In this document: positions 29,610-39,049 of the stretch, one piece after another
Numbering within the stretch: the first letter of the stretch is position 1
Layout of the letters: each line of letters starts with the position of its first letter
Source: Cordylochernes scorpioides
Taxonomy: Eukaryota; Arthropoda; Arachnida; Pseudoscorpiones; Chernetidae
Direction of reading: 5' to 3'
Length of the DNA stretch: 64,000 bases
NCBI GenBank assembly: GCA_030710605.1
Contig: CP092879.1
Span: 29,153,293-29,217,292, forward strand
Made by a program: the position numbers and the translations under genes
Notes under the pieces: model-generated
The model's input: the letters and a program-made list of their open reading frames with translations, nothing else
Database searches by the model: none
What the model was told of the DNA's origin: nothing

Positions 29610-29750
29610 CGCAGTAGGGCGAGGTGTCCCTGGTCTTGATCCTCCGTACCAGTAGCAGCAAGATGGCCGCCACCAGGATAAAGAGGGCGATGGCCACGAA
29701 GAGTCCGACGTAAAGCGTGAGGTCCACGGGAGGCGGAGCTACCACACCGG
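29610..29750 (-). CDS. Transmembrane exon, UNC-5-like netrin receptor candidate
   Basis: Minus strand, bounded by TGTCTGCAG|CCGG (acceptor) and TACTGCG|GTGAGTCC (strong donor). It is 141 bp, phase 1 at both ends and GC-rich in AT-rich DNA. It encodes GVVAPPPVDLTLYVGLFVAI, a ~23-residue hydrophobic helix, then the basic stop-transfer RRIKTRD and TSPYC. The 'D(L/V)-LYVGL--A' start of the membrane segment is typical of UNC5 receptors, where it follows the thrombospondin repeats. The downstream cytoplasmic exon would be 16471-16689. Other single-pass receptors are possible. Confidence 0.55.
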
Positions 29751-29759
29751 CTGCAGACA

Positions 29760-30055
29760 TACATTGGTCGGTCAGTTAGGTCCGTACACACGGCTTGAAG
29801 CTGGTGTGTATCAACAGAGAGGAGCTACATGTTAGCTCAACGTGTTAGCTAGTAGTCGTATCGAAGTCAAGTGACGAACACCTTCACCACATCAATATAA
29901 AGGATGACGAGACTGTAGAATTTCTGTCGCGTTAAAAGAAGTTAAAATACGCATTTACGATGAAAATAGATTCGTTTTAATGCAGATGTGTTCAGCTGTT
30001 TAAAATGTATCGAACCTAACTGTTATGCGCCCCATTTCAAATGTGGATACATGTG
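29760..30055. other. Putative intron sequence upstream of the transmembrane exon
   Basis: No further exon, repeat end or frame recognised. Confidence 0.3.
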
Positions 30056-30059
30056 CTTT

Positions 30060-30675
30060 GATTCGTGTGTGGATGGGTGTAAACTGGATAGTGACTGCAG
30101 GGAAGAGAGGCGGAAGATAATGCTGCACAGGAAAAGTTGTAGCTATATGTGTAGACCTGTATGGAGACTGGTGTGACGTTCGGATATATGTGTTCATGTG
30201 TTGATAATACGTGTGCTGTTTCGTGCGTTGATACATAAGTGTTGAGTCGTGTGTGGATGTATGAGTGCTGTGATTCCTTCGTTGCTACATGTATGGGCGT
30301 GAAGATAACTGTACATGTGAGAGGCGGAAGACGAGGCCGCACAGGGAATGTCTGGCTAGATGTGCGGACGTTATGGATACCTGTGTGACGTGTGGATACT
30401 TGTGTCGCTACGCGTGGCGGTTACATGTAAGAGACGGAAGACAAGACCACACAGGGAAAGTTTGGCTAGATGTAGGACGTTTATAGATACCTATGTGACG
30501 TGTAGATCCATGTGTCGCTACACGTGAAAGTAACATGTGAGAGGCGGAAGACAAGACCTCACAGGGTATGTGGGACTAGATGTAGGGCATGTATGGATAC
30601 CTGTGTGACGTGTGGATACTTGTGTGGATCCATGTATCGCTACACGTGGCGGTAACATGTGAGAGGCGGAAGAGG
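30060..30675. repeat. Minisatellite, ~115-bp unit
   Basis: The units share GTGAGAGGCGGAAGAC, CACAGGGAA, GGCTAGATGT, ATACCTGTGTGACGTGTGGA and TCGCTACACGTGGCGGT. Clear starts lie near 30315, 30428, 30538 and 30656, with a more diverged copy from about 30100. Confidence 0.85.
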
Positions 30676-30866
30676 AAGTGTAAAGTCAGCCGGACCATTA
30701 TGGTAATTGGCCGAGGTTCTCGCCGAACTTCAACTTTACGACCTGGCCGTGGACTTCCTATTGATTTGGTGGAGGCGGAAATAGACTGTGGTACTTACAT
30801 TCCCTTCTACCATTCCAAACATTGCAGAACAAGCACTTCAAAACTGAATTATTATTCGAAAAAACT

Positions 30867-31089
30867 AGTACAAAAGTGAATTGTACTGGGATCAGGAGGG
30901 TACATTAAGAAAAAGGCATCTTCTGACCGTGAAACAAAAAGTTTCTGATGCATGCGCCATCTATCGCAATTAACATCAACTAATCGTTGATATTTGATTA
31001 TTCCAGAATTGGACAAATACTATTTTTCGATTAATCACGAAAAGATAACCATGTACGCGTTTTCAGGCTGTTGACCCTCATCAGCGTGG
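30867..31089 (-). mobile_element. Short repeat headed by a hammerhead-like motif
   Basis: On the minus strand the unit begins with a hammerhead-like motif (31089-31049). It continues through CCAATTCTGGAATAATCAAA, GATAGATGGCGCATGCATCA and CACGGTCAGAAGATGCCTTT, and ends near CACTTTTGTACTAG. The same order recurs at 34991-35217, and parts at 43000, 48847 and 4766. About 225 bp, non-coding. Confidence 0.6.
31049..31089 (-). ncRNA. Hammerhead-like motif with canonical CUGAUGA
   Basis: CCACG, CUGAUGA, stem II GGGU-CAACA-GCCU, GAAA with one extra A, ACGCGU (self-complementary), A, CAUGG. CCACG pairs with CAUGG apart from one A-C mismatch; the copy at 43000 has CGUGG there. All core residues are canonical except the extra A after GAAA. 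Confidence 0.55.
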
Positions 31090-31099
31090 TGCAAGCTGT

Positions 31100-32615
31100 A
31101 CCTCAACGACAAACAAAGTTAGTCTTTGGAACATCACGAAAAATCAAGAAACTGGTATTTAGGACGGAAGAGCTTTAGAACTATTAAGTAGAATTATTAT
31201 TGTTTGCTTCTACTCTTTCGTAATTAGACATCAATTCGCTATAAAGACATATAATTGGTTCAAAAATTATTAAATCATCGATACAATATAGTTTCCTTTT
31301 TATACAAAGATATAATTATGGATATTTCTCTATATTCTATATATATTTAGAATTTCAAACATAACGAAACACTTCTATTTAAAATCGGTAAAGCTTTCGT
31401 TCTACCTACATGTTGAAAATTTAAGATAAATTGGCCCAAGTCCACAGAATTTGGTTTTAGGATCAGCAAAGAGTACAAAGATTTGTACAGATTAATTAGA
31501 ATGTTTAATTAACGTGAAAACATTCAAAAAACGACCGAACATGCTTAGGATCTTTCAGAGCTCACTTAAATCAGCTTCTTTTGAACTAGAGAACTGAAAG
31601 AAGTCGGCGAAAACAAGATAGCCATCTTGTCAGGGACAAGTATGCGTGCAGAGAAGAATTCCCTGAAGAGAAGAGCTTCAATTAGGACACTTTTTGATTT
31701 CAAAGAGAAGAGCAAAGAGGAAAAAACGCGGGGAATCGGACAACTCCAATCACCAGTTGCCCCGACAAATCTCAAAGGGGATCAGCGTCCTTTGTTTAGG
31801 CTAATTAAAATTCATAAGCAGAGAGCCTCTCAATATTTGCCTTGTTGGTTTAGTGACACGTGTCAGAACGGGGTCGGGAATTCCTTCCTACATTCTCTTC
31901 AACTGATCTTTCTGGATATTTTAATAAAACCTCTTTCCCTTTTTTTTTTTTTTTTTTTTTTTTTTGTAAATAAAAAAAATAGCGGATGATCTGTTATTAT
32001 AGGAAATCGACATAAAGAAAGCCTATTCTAAATCTTCTATAGATATTTTATCTTTAATTAAAATAAAATATATAGCGATCTCCTAAAAGAAAACGGCATT
32101 TTGTACTCAGCAAAGAGCTTCGCTCCATGAGAGGAGATGGATTCTCCTAGAGTAGGGATCGGCAACCTTTTGAGAGTCGGAAGAGAGTCAAAAACTACAA
32201 TTGACAAAATTTCAAAGTTTTTAAAGAGCCACGAAATTTTGTCTTGCCAACAATAAATAGTACTCGCATAAATAAAGTTTTTATTTATGGAATACTACAC
32301 GCCGCTTTACATCCTAAGAGTCGAATGTGGCTCACGAGCCGCAGGTTGCCGACCCCTTGTCTAGAGACTTTTCGTTTACTTCTATTTACATACTGTGTTT
32401 GAAAGTATGTAACATGGCAGATTCTCTTCCTCTGCGTCACCTGGGCTACTTGTCCATCTTTTGTATAATTGTCGTCTGTTGTACTTCCTCCCGACAAAAT
32501 TTCTAACAATATTTCGGCCATAGAATCGGTATAGACACTTTGTCAGCTAAACATTTCTTCATCAAATTCTAAAGATTTCACGAATCCTTTGTAGATCTCA
32601 CAAAACCAAAGCCTG
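31100..32615. other. Spacer with low-complexity runs
   Basis: AT-rich. It includes a T-run at 31939-31966 and two mirrored 'gtcggcaacc/ggttgccgac' pieces near 32158 and 32343, which bound a ~190-bp inverted-repeat unit. A 120-codon frame at 31627-31989 runs into the T-run and has no recognisable domain. Confidence 0.4.
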
Positions 32616-32620
32616 CTTTG

Positions 32621-32662
32621 GAATGACGAGGGCCATTAACCCGAAACCTCCAGGTGGACGTT
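32621..32662 (+). ncRNA. Hammerhead-like motif, C3 changed
   Basis: AUGACGA (C3 to A), perfect stem II GGG-CCAUUAA-CCC, GAAA, and a small stem III ACCU-CC-AGGU. H17 would be G, which is not permissive, so inactive by the known rules. Confidence 0.4.
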
Positions 32663-32756
32663 CAGAATTTGCCAAAACTAGTGTTGTGGCTTTGTCACCG
32701 ACTTGCTAGATTTCAGAGGCGGTCAATAGATGGCGCATAGATTTTGTACCTATTTA

Positions 32757-32974
32757 CATTCATGAACAAAACTTAAGGAAGTTGTACCTTTAGCATGTAT
32801 ATCGGGATTCAAACAATAACTCTGAAAGATATTTGATACACAGCGATCTTTATTGAAGACACACGTGATAACCAAGTGTAAACAAAATTACTTCAGTCTC
32901 CTTAAAAGAAAAAAAAAGACGATCAGCGACATAAAATATTTTTCACTTCCTTAAGTTTTGTCCATGAGTGTATA
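32757..32974 (-). mobile_element. ~205-bp MITE, complete copy, reversed body
   Basis: Ends GAACAAAACTTAAGGAAGTT and CTTAAGTTTTGTCCATGAGT. The body is in the opposite orientation to 5206-5408. Confidence 0.8.
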
Positions 32975-32979
32975 TCATC

Positions 32980-33385
32980 AGAAAATAATGAAACTAACCA
33001 GTCAACGGATTGAATTCAGTGAGAAATAAGAAGGCGTTCGAGATGTACTAATAGTTACAGGTAAAAAATATTCTATCTCTTCATGGCGTTCTATTGAGGG
33101 TGACGGAGGAAAGTGGAGTTTATCGTTTTATCGAGGTTGGGGTATTGATCTAATACTGAGGGTCAATATTGGGACTCGCTGGACCTCGGGGCGACAGCCC
33201 AACTTTGTTTGTTGGTTGGTGGACTCCACGAATATTGCCCGGGACTCTTAGTCCTGTGGAATACATCATTCCTCCGTTTTAACACCCACTGCACTATATA
33301 ACAACCAGTATAGGCTAGAAACAACTAGTGATTCTGTTGACTTTACTTAGACTTTACAAAGAAACTGATTCCACGATTATTGATC
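32980..33385. other. Spacer
   Basis: No recognised gene or repeat boundary. Confidence 0.35.
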
Positions 33386-33399
33386 AAAAATTATCTTTT

Positions 33400-33712
33400 T
33401 TTTTTTTTTTTTTTGCTTCCCCTTAGTACACTTGGTACAGGCCATTATAATCATGGTGGGTAGAATTTGGCAACTGCTTTTACTGTAAGTGCACCACATG
33501 TCTACACATGTGAAAAGCAGTTCGACTTTGCACTTACAAATGTGCCAGAGCCCCGTTTGGTTACTTGCATACGCTGGTGGGGTTGAACTTTTACAAGAAT
33601 CAGAGGCCATTGGAGCATTTTTCTTAAATCAGAAAAAAAGTGCCCAGTGCGGGATTCGATCCCGGCTCGTAGCGGTCGAAAACTAACGGTTTAGAACACC
33701 CTTCCACCACCT
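33400..33712 (-). mobile_element. tRNA-derived SINE, near full length
   Basis: Plus-strand order is T-run, TAGTACACTTGGTACAGGCC, ATCATGGTGGGTAGAA, CACATGTCTACACATGTG, GTGGGGTTGAACTTTTACAA, AAGTGCCCAGTGCGGGATTC, TTCCACCACC. It therefore lies on the minus strand with the tRNA-like head at the right. Confidence 0.82.
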
Positions 33713-33714
33713 GT

Positions 33715-34660
33715 GTGTGATTTTCCCACAAAAATGATCAAATTTAATGGAATTAAAAACATGTTTAATTAATTTTTGTTTAGATTCTTTACTTCTCTGC
33801 AAAAAAAAAAAACAGAGTTTATTATATATATTAAAATATATTTATAAATTATTACCACACAAACATGTGTGTGGTAACCATTTGCCTAAATAATTTAATG
33901 TTTAATATTTATTTTCAAAAAATCTATGTGAGAAATACATATTAACCATAATAGTTCAAATGAAAATACAAAGAAAATCCTTCAAGAGAACATTTCGCAG
34001 GAATTTCACCATGGAAACAACAATAAATAAATAAATGAGACATTGGTTATCTTAAAAAAAAAAAAAAGGGGGGTGAAGAGAACTCCAATAAAAAACCGAC
34101 TGTAAGATCGACATTTTGGGATCAGCAGAAAGTTTGGTAATCGAAAGTAGGGATGAAAAATTAGATCGAAGACCAATTTCTGGAGAAATAATGAAACAAT
34201 TTGAGGAGCGATCTGCAAAGAAAGTTCCATCCATTATAATTACAAATTCGGGGTTGGACGGATAATCTTTGTTTCAGGACTGTAATTCCCGGTGTAAACA
34301 AGCCTAGAATTACTCTCCGAGTATTTCCGCGTGAGCTCCCTGTCTGAATAGGAATGCTCCCCATGCGAAGCCTAGACCCAGTAATCCGCTCCAGCGGCTG
34401 TGCAAATTAACTTGCTCCCTTTGCATATTAAACCATTCCTTGTCAGATCGGAGGAAAACATGAGGGAAAGTGGGGCTATATATATATTTATTAAGTTTGG
34501 AGTGTAATTAGATCTTCATATACGACGTATTTATATTCCATTAACAATAGATTATACATTAAATATTAATAATCTATCCTAAATCTCTCTATATATGTTG
34601 TAAAAACAAAAGAGATTTCTGTTGATTTTTGATTATCTTGGGATTATGCTATGGTAATGC
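33715..34660. other. AT-rich spacer
   Basis: Low-complexity runs. Frames of 60-74 codons on the minus strand around 34006-34364 have no recognisable content. Confidence 0.35.
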
Positions 34661-34664
34661 AGTC

Positions 34665-34855
34665 GTGGTTAAATGCTAAAAATAGTTCAGATCATTATTG
34701 CTTTAATTTTGCTTATGGCGAGTCTTAAGGCGAGTAGAACAAGGGGAAAAATGATTATTGACATAATTACAAAGGTTTTAGCCGACCATCGGGAAACAAC
34801 AACAATGAGTTTTTATAGGGGAAGCGTTAACTCTGGCGGTCGATTTAACAGAGTA
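34665..34855 (-). mobile_element. LTR-like repeat copy, minus strand
   Basis: Reverse complement of 41059-41285: it shares AATAGTTCAGAT, TTAAGGCGAGTAGAACAAGG, TTAGCCGACCATCGGGAAAC and CTGGCGGTCGATTTAACA. The outer edge on the minus strand starts TGTTAAATCG. Confidence 0.55.
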
Positions 34856-34990
34856 TTTGAATCTACGAAATATAATTTTAAATAAAATAATATTTTAATA
34901 TAATATATATATGAATACAAAGATTATAAAAACAGATTATAAAAGAGAAGGAATTCTATATTTTAAACTGGCAAGTTTTTAATAAAACGA

Positions 34991-35217
34991 TCATCTATGA
35001 GGGCCAACAACCATAAACGCATACGTGGTTTTTTTAAAATTAATTTATCAAGAAATGGGTTGGCTACAAATATTATGGAATATCAACGTTTAGCGCCAGC
35101 TTTGTCATATAGAATTTGAGCGGTCAGGATTTGCCATTTTAACATTTACATACCTAGATGGACTTAAAAGTTCATGTGAACGTGGTTAGGATATGCTTTT
35201 TTTATTTTAATAACAAA
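34991..35217 (+). mobile_element. Short repeat headed by a decayed hammerhead-like motif
   Basis: The head is CAUCUAUGAGGGCCAACAACC, then AUAAACGCAUACGUGG, a degenerate version of 31049-31089. The body has TTTATCAAGAAATGGGTTGG, ATATCAACGTTTAGCGCCAG and GGTTAGGATATGC. The end is T-rich at about 35217. Confidence 0.5.
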
Positions 35218-35769
35218 CACCTAATTTTTTAAAATTATTTTTTCATACCTATATTAATGATTTAAATGATGATAATCATTCAGAGATATCTTGGCTAAAG
35301 ATCATTAACTGATCGCTTTTACAGGTCTATTTTTGCCAAATTATCTATATTAATAAAATGCAAATTTCATAAGTGTTGTTCGCTAAAAACTTTCGTTACA
35401 ATGCATCAATTTCGACCAAATTTTCAACATTTATGTAAAACGAGATGGAGCAGGTTTTGCTTAACATCAAAATATTTTTCCTAACTTTAACATGCGTAAC
35501 TTCGCTGTTATCGATTAAATACTAAAGAAATCAACAGAGTTAATTTTATTTATATATAAATACAAAAAAAAATTCAGCAATTCATTCAACTCAATCTAAA
35601 AAAATATTCAAAACAAGCAATTTTAAGATAACACCATATGTAAAACAGTCGGCCAAGAAAACAACAACGATATTACATCTTTCTCACATATTCACACACA
35701 ATCTTGATTAATAATTAAAACTAATCTTTAACATTGTTTATTATACTTCATAATATATAATATTCGTTA

Positions 35770-35820
35770 GGCAAACTTTCACTCGGGTAAAACCCGGGCG
35801 GAGCCGGGTACACCCGCTAG
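35770..35820 (+). mobile_element. Helitron-like 3' terminus
   Basis: CACTCGGGTAAAACCCGGGC, GGAGCCGGG and CACCCGCTAG|T: the same end as at 26140-26188, with hairpin and terminal CTAG followed by T. The rest of the element is probably the AT-rich DNA to its left, but no 5' end is identified. Confidence 0.55.
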
Positions 35821-35980
35821 TATTTTAATATAAATGCACGTATTATATATATAATAACCGTGTTTTTTCCATTTATTTACTTTATTTTTATCTCTTAGTT
35901 TTCCTTGGACTCAGCATACCAATTCCCCTTGTGTGTGTGTGAGACTAATGTCTTAATTAGACTTTCCTCTAAATAATTTT

Positions 35981-36152
35981 TGTAACGAAGTATTTATTAT
36001 TTTTAATTAGCAGAATATTATTTTTATGTTTATATTTTCCCCTACTATGTAAACTTCCCTCGTTGCTTTTATTTATCATTCTTAGTTTGTTCTTGCCTTA
36101 AATAAATTGCTGTCTCATCCTGAAGTTGTCTTCCCTAATTATCCACGTGGCA
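35981..36152 (+). mobile_element. Solo-LTR-like repeat, TGTAAC family copy 2
   Basis: TGTAACGAAGTATTTATTAT at the start and CCACGTGGCA at the end, with AATAAATTGCTGTCTCATCC inside. Confidence 0.6.
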
Positions 36153-36509
36153 ATATTATCTGCATTATATTGTCATTAAATGCAAATAGAACTCATTTTT
36201 TAAAAACTTCTTTTTCTTGAAAGACTTCGTAATGATGAAACCCACGTATAAGTTATGCTTTAATGAAAGATTCAGTGCATTTATGTATTATATATACATT
36301 TTAAAAAGTTTTTCTATTTATTGCAATGGGGGAATATATTCTGAAGGGAGCACAGCCATCAGCAACTTTGTATGATCAGGCATAGTTCTTTTGTTTAAAA
36401 AAAGTGTTTAATTTTATAATATTTCTTAGTTTTATCAAGTATATAATATACATTCAAATATGTTTGAAAATTGAGCAATCCATATATTCATTTATTTTTT
36501 TAAAATGCT

Positions 36510-36801
36510 TATTTTGGATCATATATTTTATTTTCGAATATTTCGTATGGCAATACGCCAAACTTCTTCGGAGAACAAGATTGTTTGAGATGCTCGCGCA
36601 TCAATTCACGAGTATGTACAAACTGCTGTATAAGTTAACATTCATATTGTAAGTGTGTGTGTTTTAGATATTATAAATTTTACAGCAGTTTTACATACTC
36701 GTGAATTGATACGCGAACATCTCAGAGCAATCTTGTTCCCCGAAGAGGTTTGGCATGTTGCTATACGAAATTTTAGAAAATAAAATATATGATCCAAAAT
36801 A
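36510..36801. repeat. Foldback element, ~115-bp arms
   Basis: ATTTTGGATCATATATTTTA, AATTTCGTATAGCAA-like and CACGAGTATGT pieces are mirrored on both sides of a ~60-bp centre. It lies between two pieces of the GATCAGG repeat (36345-36385 and 36814-36895). Confidence 0.75.
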
Positions 36802-36813
36802 AACTAAAAGTTT

Positions 36814-36895
36814 CACGATCAGGAAATGCCCTTTTTCTCAATATATCCACCTGATCCAAGTACAAATTAAATTTTGTACTATTTTTCACATTTAA
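36814..36895 (-). repeat. GATCAGG-repeat fragment
   Basis: TTTCACGATCAGGAAATGCC, CACCTGATCCAAGTAC and TTTTGTACTATTTTT match the reverse complement of 4766-4830. Confidence 0.6.
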
Positions 36896-36976
36896 ATATA
36901 TCTGAAAATAGAGCAATCCATACTTAAATCATTAGATAGTAAAAAGGCATATATTGGATTAAATAAAAGATTTATT

Positions 36977-37012
36977 TGCCAATATTTCGGCTGGCTGAAC
37001 GCTAACGAGGCT
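36977..37012 (-). ncRNA. Degenerate hammerhead-like motif, left arm
   Basis: Minus strand: CCUCGUUAGCG, CAGCCAGCC, GAAA, AUAU, U, GG. The 5' half of stem II is partly missing compared with the right arm. Confidence 0.3.
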
Positions 37013-37036
37013 GTGTTTGCGCATACAAAAATGTAA

Positions 37037-37088
37037 TGCCTCGATAAAGGTTGACGTTCAGCCAACCGAAATATTGGAAAATAAATAT
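37037..37088 (+). ncRNA. Hammerhead-like motif, UCGAUAAA variant
   Basis: CC, UCGAUAAA, stem II GGUUG...CCAACC, GAAA, AUAU, U, GG, then AATAAA. CC/GG forms a 2-bp stem I. Same core variant as 1095-1137. Confidence 0.4.
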
Positions 37089-37139
37089 TTTATTCAATCC
37101 AATATATGCCTTTTTATTATCTAATGATTTAAATATATA

Positions 37140-38215
37140 TTAAAGATGACATAAATGAGTATATAAAGACCAATCATGAAGGCTGTGGAAAGCCATGACT
37201 GTCTCAATTCTACAACAGGAGGATATTGGAAAGCTGAAAAGAGGAAGAGTTCGATATTCAATTTCTACACCCTCTCTCCCATTTAATTTTAGACCCAATT
37301 GGAAGAAATTTTGACTCTATTGAAGGGATAAAAGGAACATTTCGGCTTTTCACCTCTTTCCCCATCAGGAAGTTTCTGTGTGAGAATTGAAATTAAACCC
37401 GTTTCTGCCCTCAGGTCTTTGCCATTGTCCTGGACATATTGACTCAGCACCAGCGGAGTACTTCTTGAACTTTGTGGAACTCTTGACTACCACTCTCTTT
37501 CTAGAGTAAAATCTGTGACTTTGGGATATCTCTGTTGTCTGTCTTCTCAATCTGAGTTTTCTCGATTGTTATGTATGCTTGTGGTGTACTCCTAGAGATT
37601 TGACGGAATTCCAATATTCTCGAGTAGCTTTTCTCTCTTTCAAAGCCCCCTTACTGTCTGGAGGAGGACTCTTTGTCGTTGGGGGAGTCTCCTGTACTTT
37701 ACTTAACTGTTTATAGTTTACTCTTTTATTGTATTTTTAATTATCTCTTTATATATATATATTCTACCATTGACTTGTGTATCATGTCAATAAAGTATTT
37801 TAAAATCTCAAATCTCTTTCATTCTTCAGAAACTCCCTTATATCTTTGATAAATTACCTCTCTCGGTATTTTATCTATTTATATCGATTAGCTATTTCAG
37901 TCGTCTAAATGGAAGCTGGTAGAATATTACTAGAATACCTTCTATCCATTTATATTACATTTTTACAAATTCTGTATGGAACAATTATCAAAACCCATTC
38001 CGCATTGGTGTCTATTGAGCTATTTCTATCAACATTTGTGACAAAGATTTTTAAACAGTTTAATATTATTTATGAATATTCTTTGTGCTGCGGTGGCTTA
38101 TCACCAACCATGTGACGTCATTGCCCATCTACTGTAGATATTCAATTGATTGTTTTCCTTTAAACTGTTTTGGTATTGTAAAAAAGTATTTGTTATTTTA
38201 TTAGCAGAGTATTAT
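37140..38215. other. Spacer without recognised gene
   Basis: Short frames only. Nothing I can assign. Confidence 0.35.
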
Positions 38216-38221
38216 TCAAAA

Positions 38222-38392
38222 TGCCACGTGAAAAATTAGGGAAGACGTGATGAGACAGCAATTTATTTCAGGCAAGAACAAACTATGAAGGATAAACAAA
38301 AGATAATCAAAAGAGGGAAGTGTACAGAGTATAGCAAAATATAAACATAAAAAATAATACTCTGCTAATAAAATAATAAATACTTTGTTACA
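38222..38392 (-). mobile_element. Solo-LTR-like repeat, TGTAAC family copy 3
   Basis: Minus-strand copy: starts TGTAACAAAGTATTTATTAT and ends TTTTCACGTGGCA. Confidence 0.6.
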
Positions 38393-38565
38393 ATATTATA
38401 CCGACTAAGATTAATCTTGTAGGATATGATTGTGTTACGAGTACCCCTGCCACTTACAGCACAGCTATGGATCCATTAAACAGTCGATACAAAGCTATCT
38501 GCACATAACGGTGCAATATTCTTAGCAAGAACAAATAAAACTATTCACTTTTATAAAGAAAAATA

Positions 38566-38655
38566 GTACAAAAAGGAAATCGGGTTGAAAAATTAGAAAA
38601 AAGAACATTCTCTAATCGTGAAACTGAAAGCATCAACAACTTTCAGTTGTGCATC
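38566..38655 (-). repeat. GATCAGG-repeat fragment, diverged
   Basis: AATAGTACAAAAAGGAAAT and CTAATCGTGAAACTGAAAGC match the outer part of 30867-30965. The end differs (a hairpin AACTTTCAGTT). Confidence 0.45.
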
Positions 38656-38744
38656 AATAGAAGTTTTTTTTTTTTTTTCATATTTTAAATTTAATTTTTT
38701 TGGTTCCGTGTATATTATTCACTATAGTTTATATAGTTTTTTTT

Positions 38745-39048
38745 TGCTTATCCCTAGTACACGTGGTACAGGCCATGATAATCATGGTGGGTAGAAGTTG
38801 GCGACTGCTATTACCGTAAGTGCACTACATGTCTACAAAGGTGAAAAGCAGTTCGACTTTGAACATACAAATAGGCCAGAGCCCCGTTTGGTTACTTGCA
38901 CTCGCTGGTGGGGTTGGACTTTTGCAAGATTCGGGGGCCATTGGAGCATTTTTTTTAATCAGAAAAAAAATACCTAATGCGAGATTTGATCTTTGGTCGT
39001 AGCGGTCGAAAACCAACGGTTTAGACCATCCTACCACCAATCCCCTTT
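38745..39048 (-). mobile_element. tRNA-derived SINE, near full length
   Basis: Minus-strand copy with CCTAGTACACGTGGTACAGG at the tail side and, at the head side, TCGTAGCGGTCGAAAACCAA and TAGACCATCCTACCACC. Box B is mutated (GATTTGATC read on the plus strand). Confidence 0.82.
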
Positions 39049-39049
39049 A

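Larger units (their letters stand above)
36926..37130. repeat. Foldback with two outward hammerhead-like motifs
   Basis: Outer ends AAATCATTAGATAGTAAAAA and TTTTTATTATCTAATGATTT, then GGCATATATTGGATT, mirrored. Motif on the minus strand at 36977-37012 and on the plus strand at 37037-37078. Confidence 0.8.

Noticed and set aside
31627-31989. 120-codon plus-strand frame
   Set aside because: No recognisable domain, ends in a poly-T run, no splice or conservation evidence.
34673-34885. 70-codon plus-strand frame with a hydrophobic start (MLKIVQIIIALILLMASL)
   Set aside because: It looks like a signal peptide, but the sequence is the reverse complement of the LTR-like repeat at 41059, with no conservation of the frame.
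35981-38392. TGTAAC repeats as the two LTRs of one element
   Set aside because: They are in opposite orientation and no retroelement genes lie between them.
38820-39040. Short frames on both strands
   Set aside because: Shadows of the SINE; the same peptides recur at 2781 and 33489.
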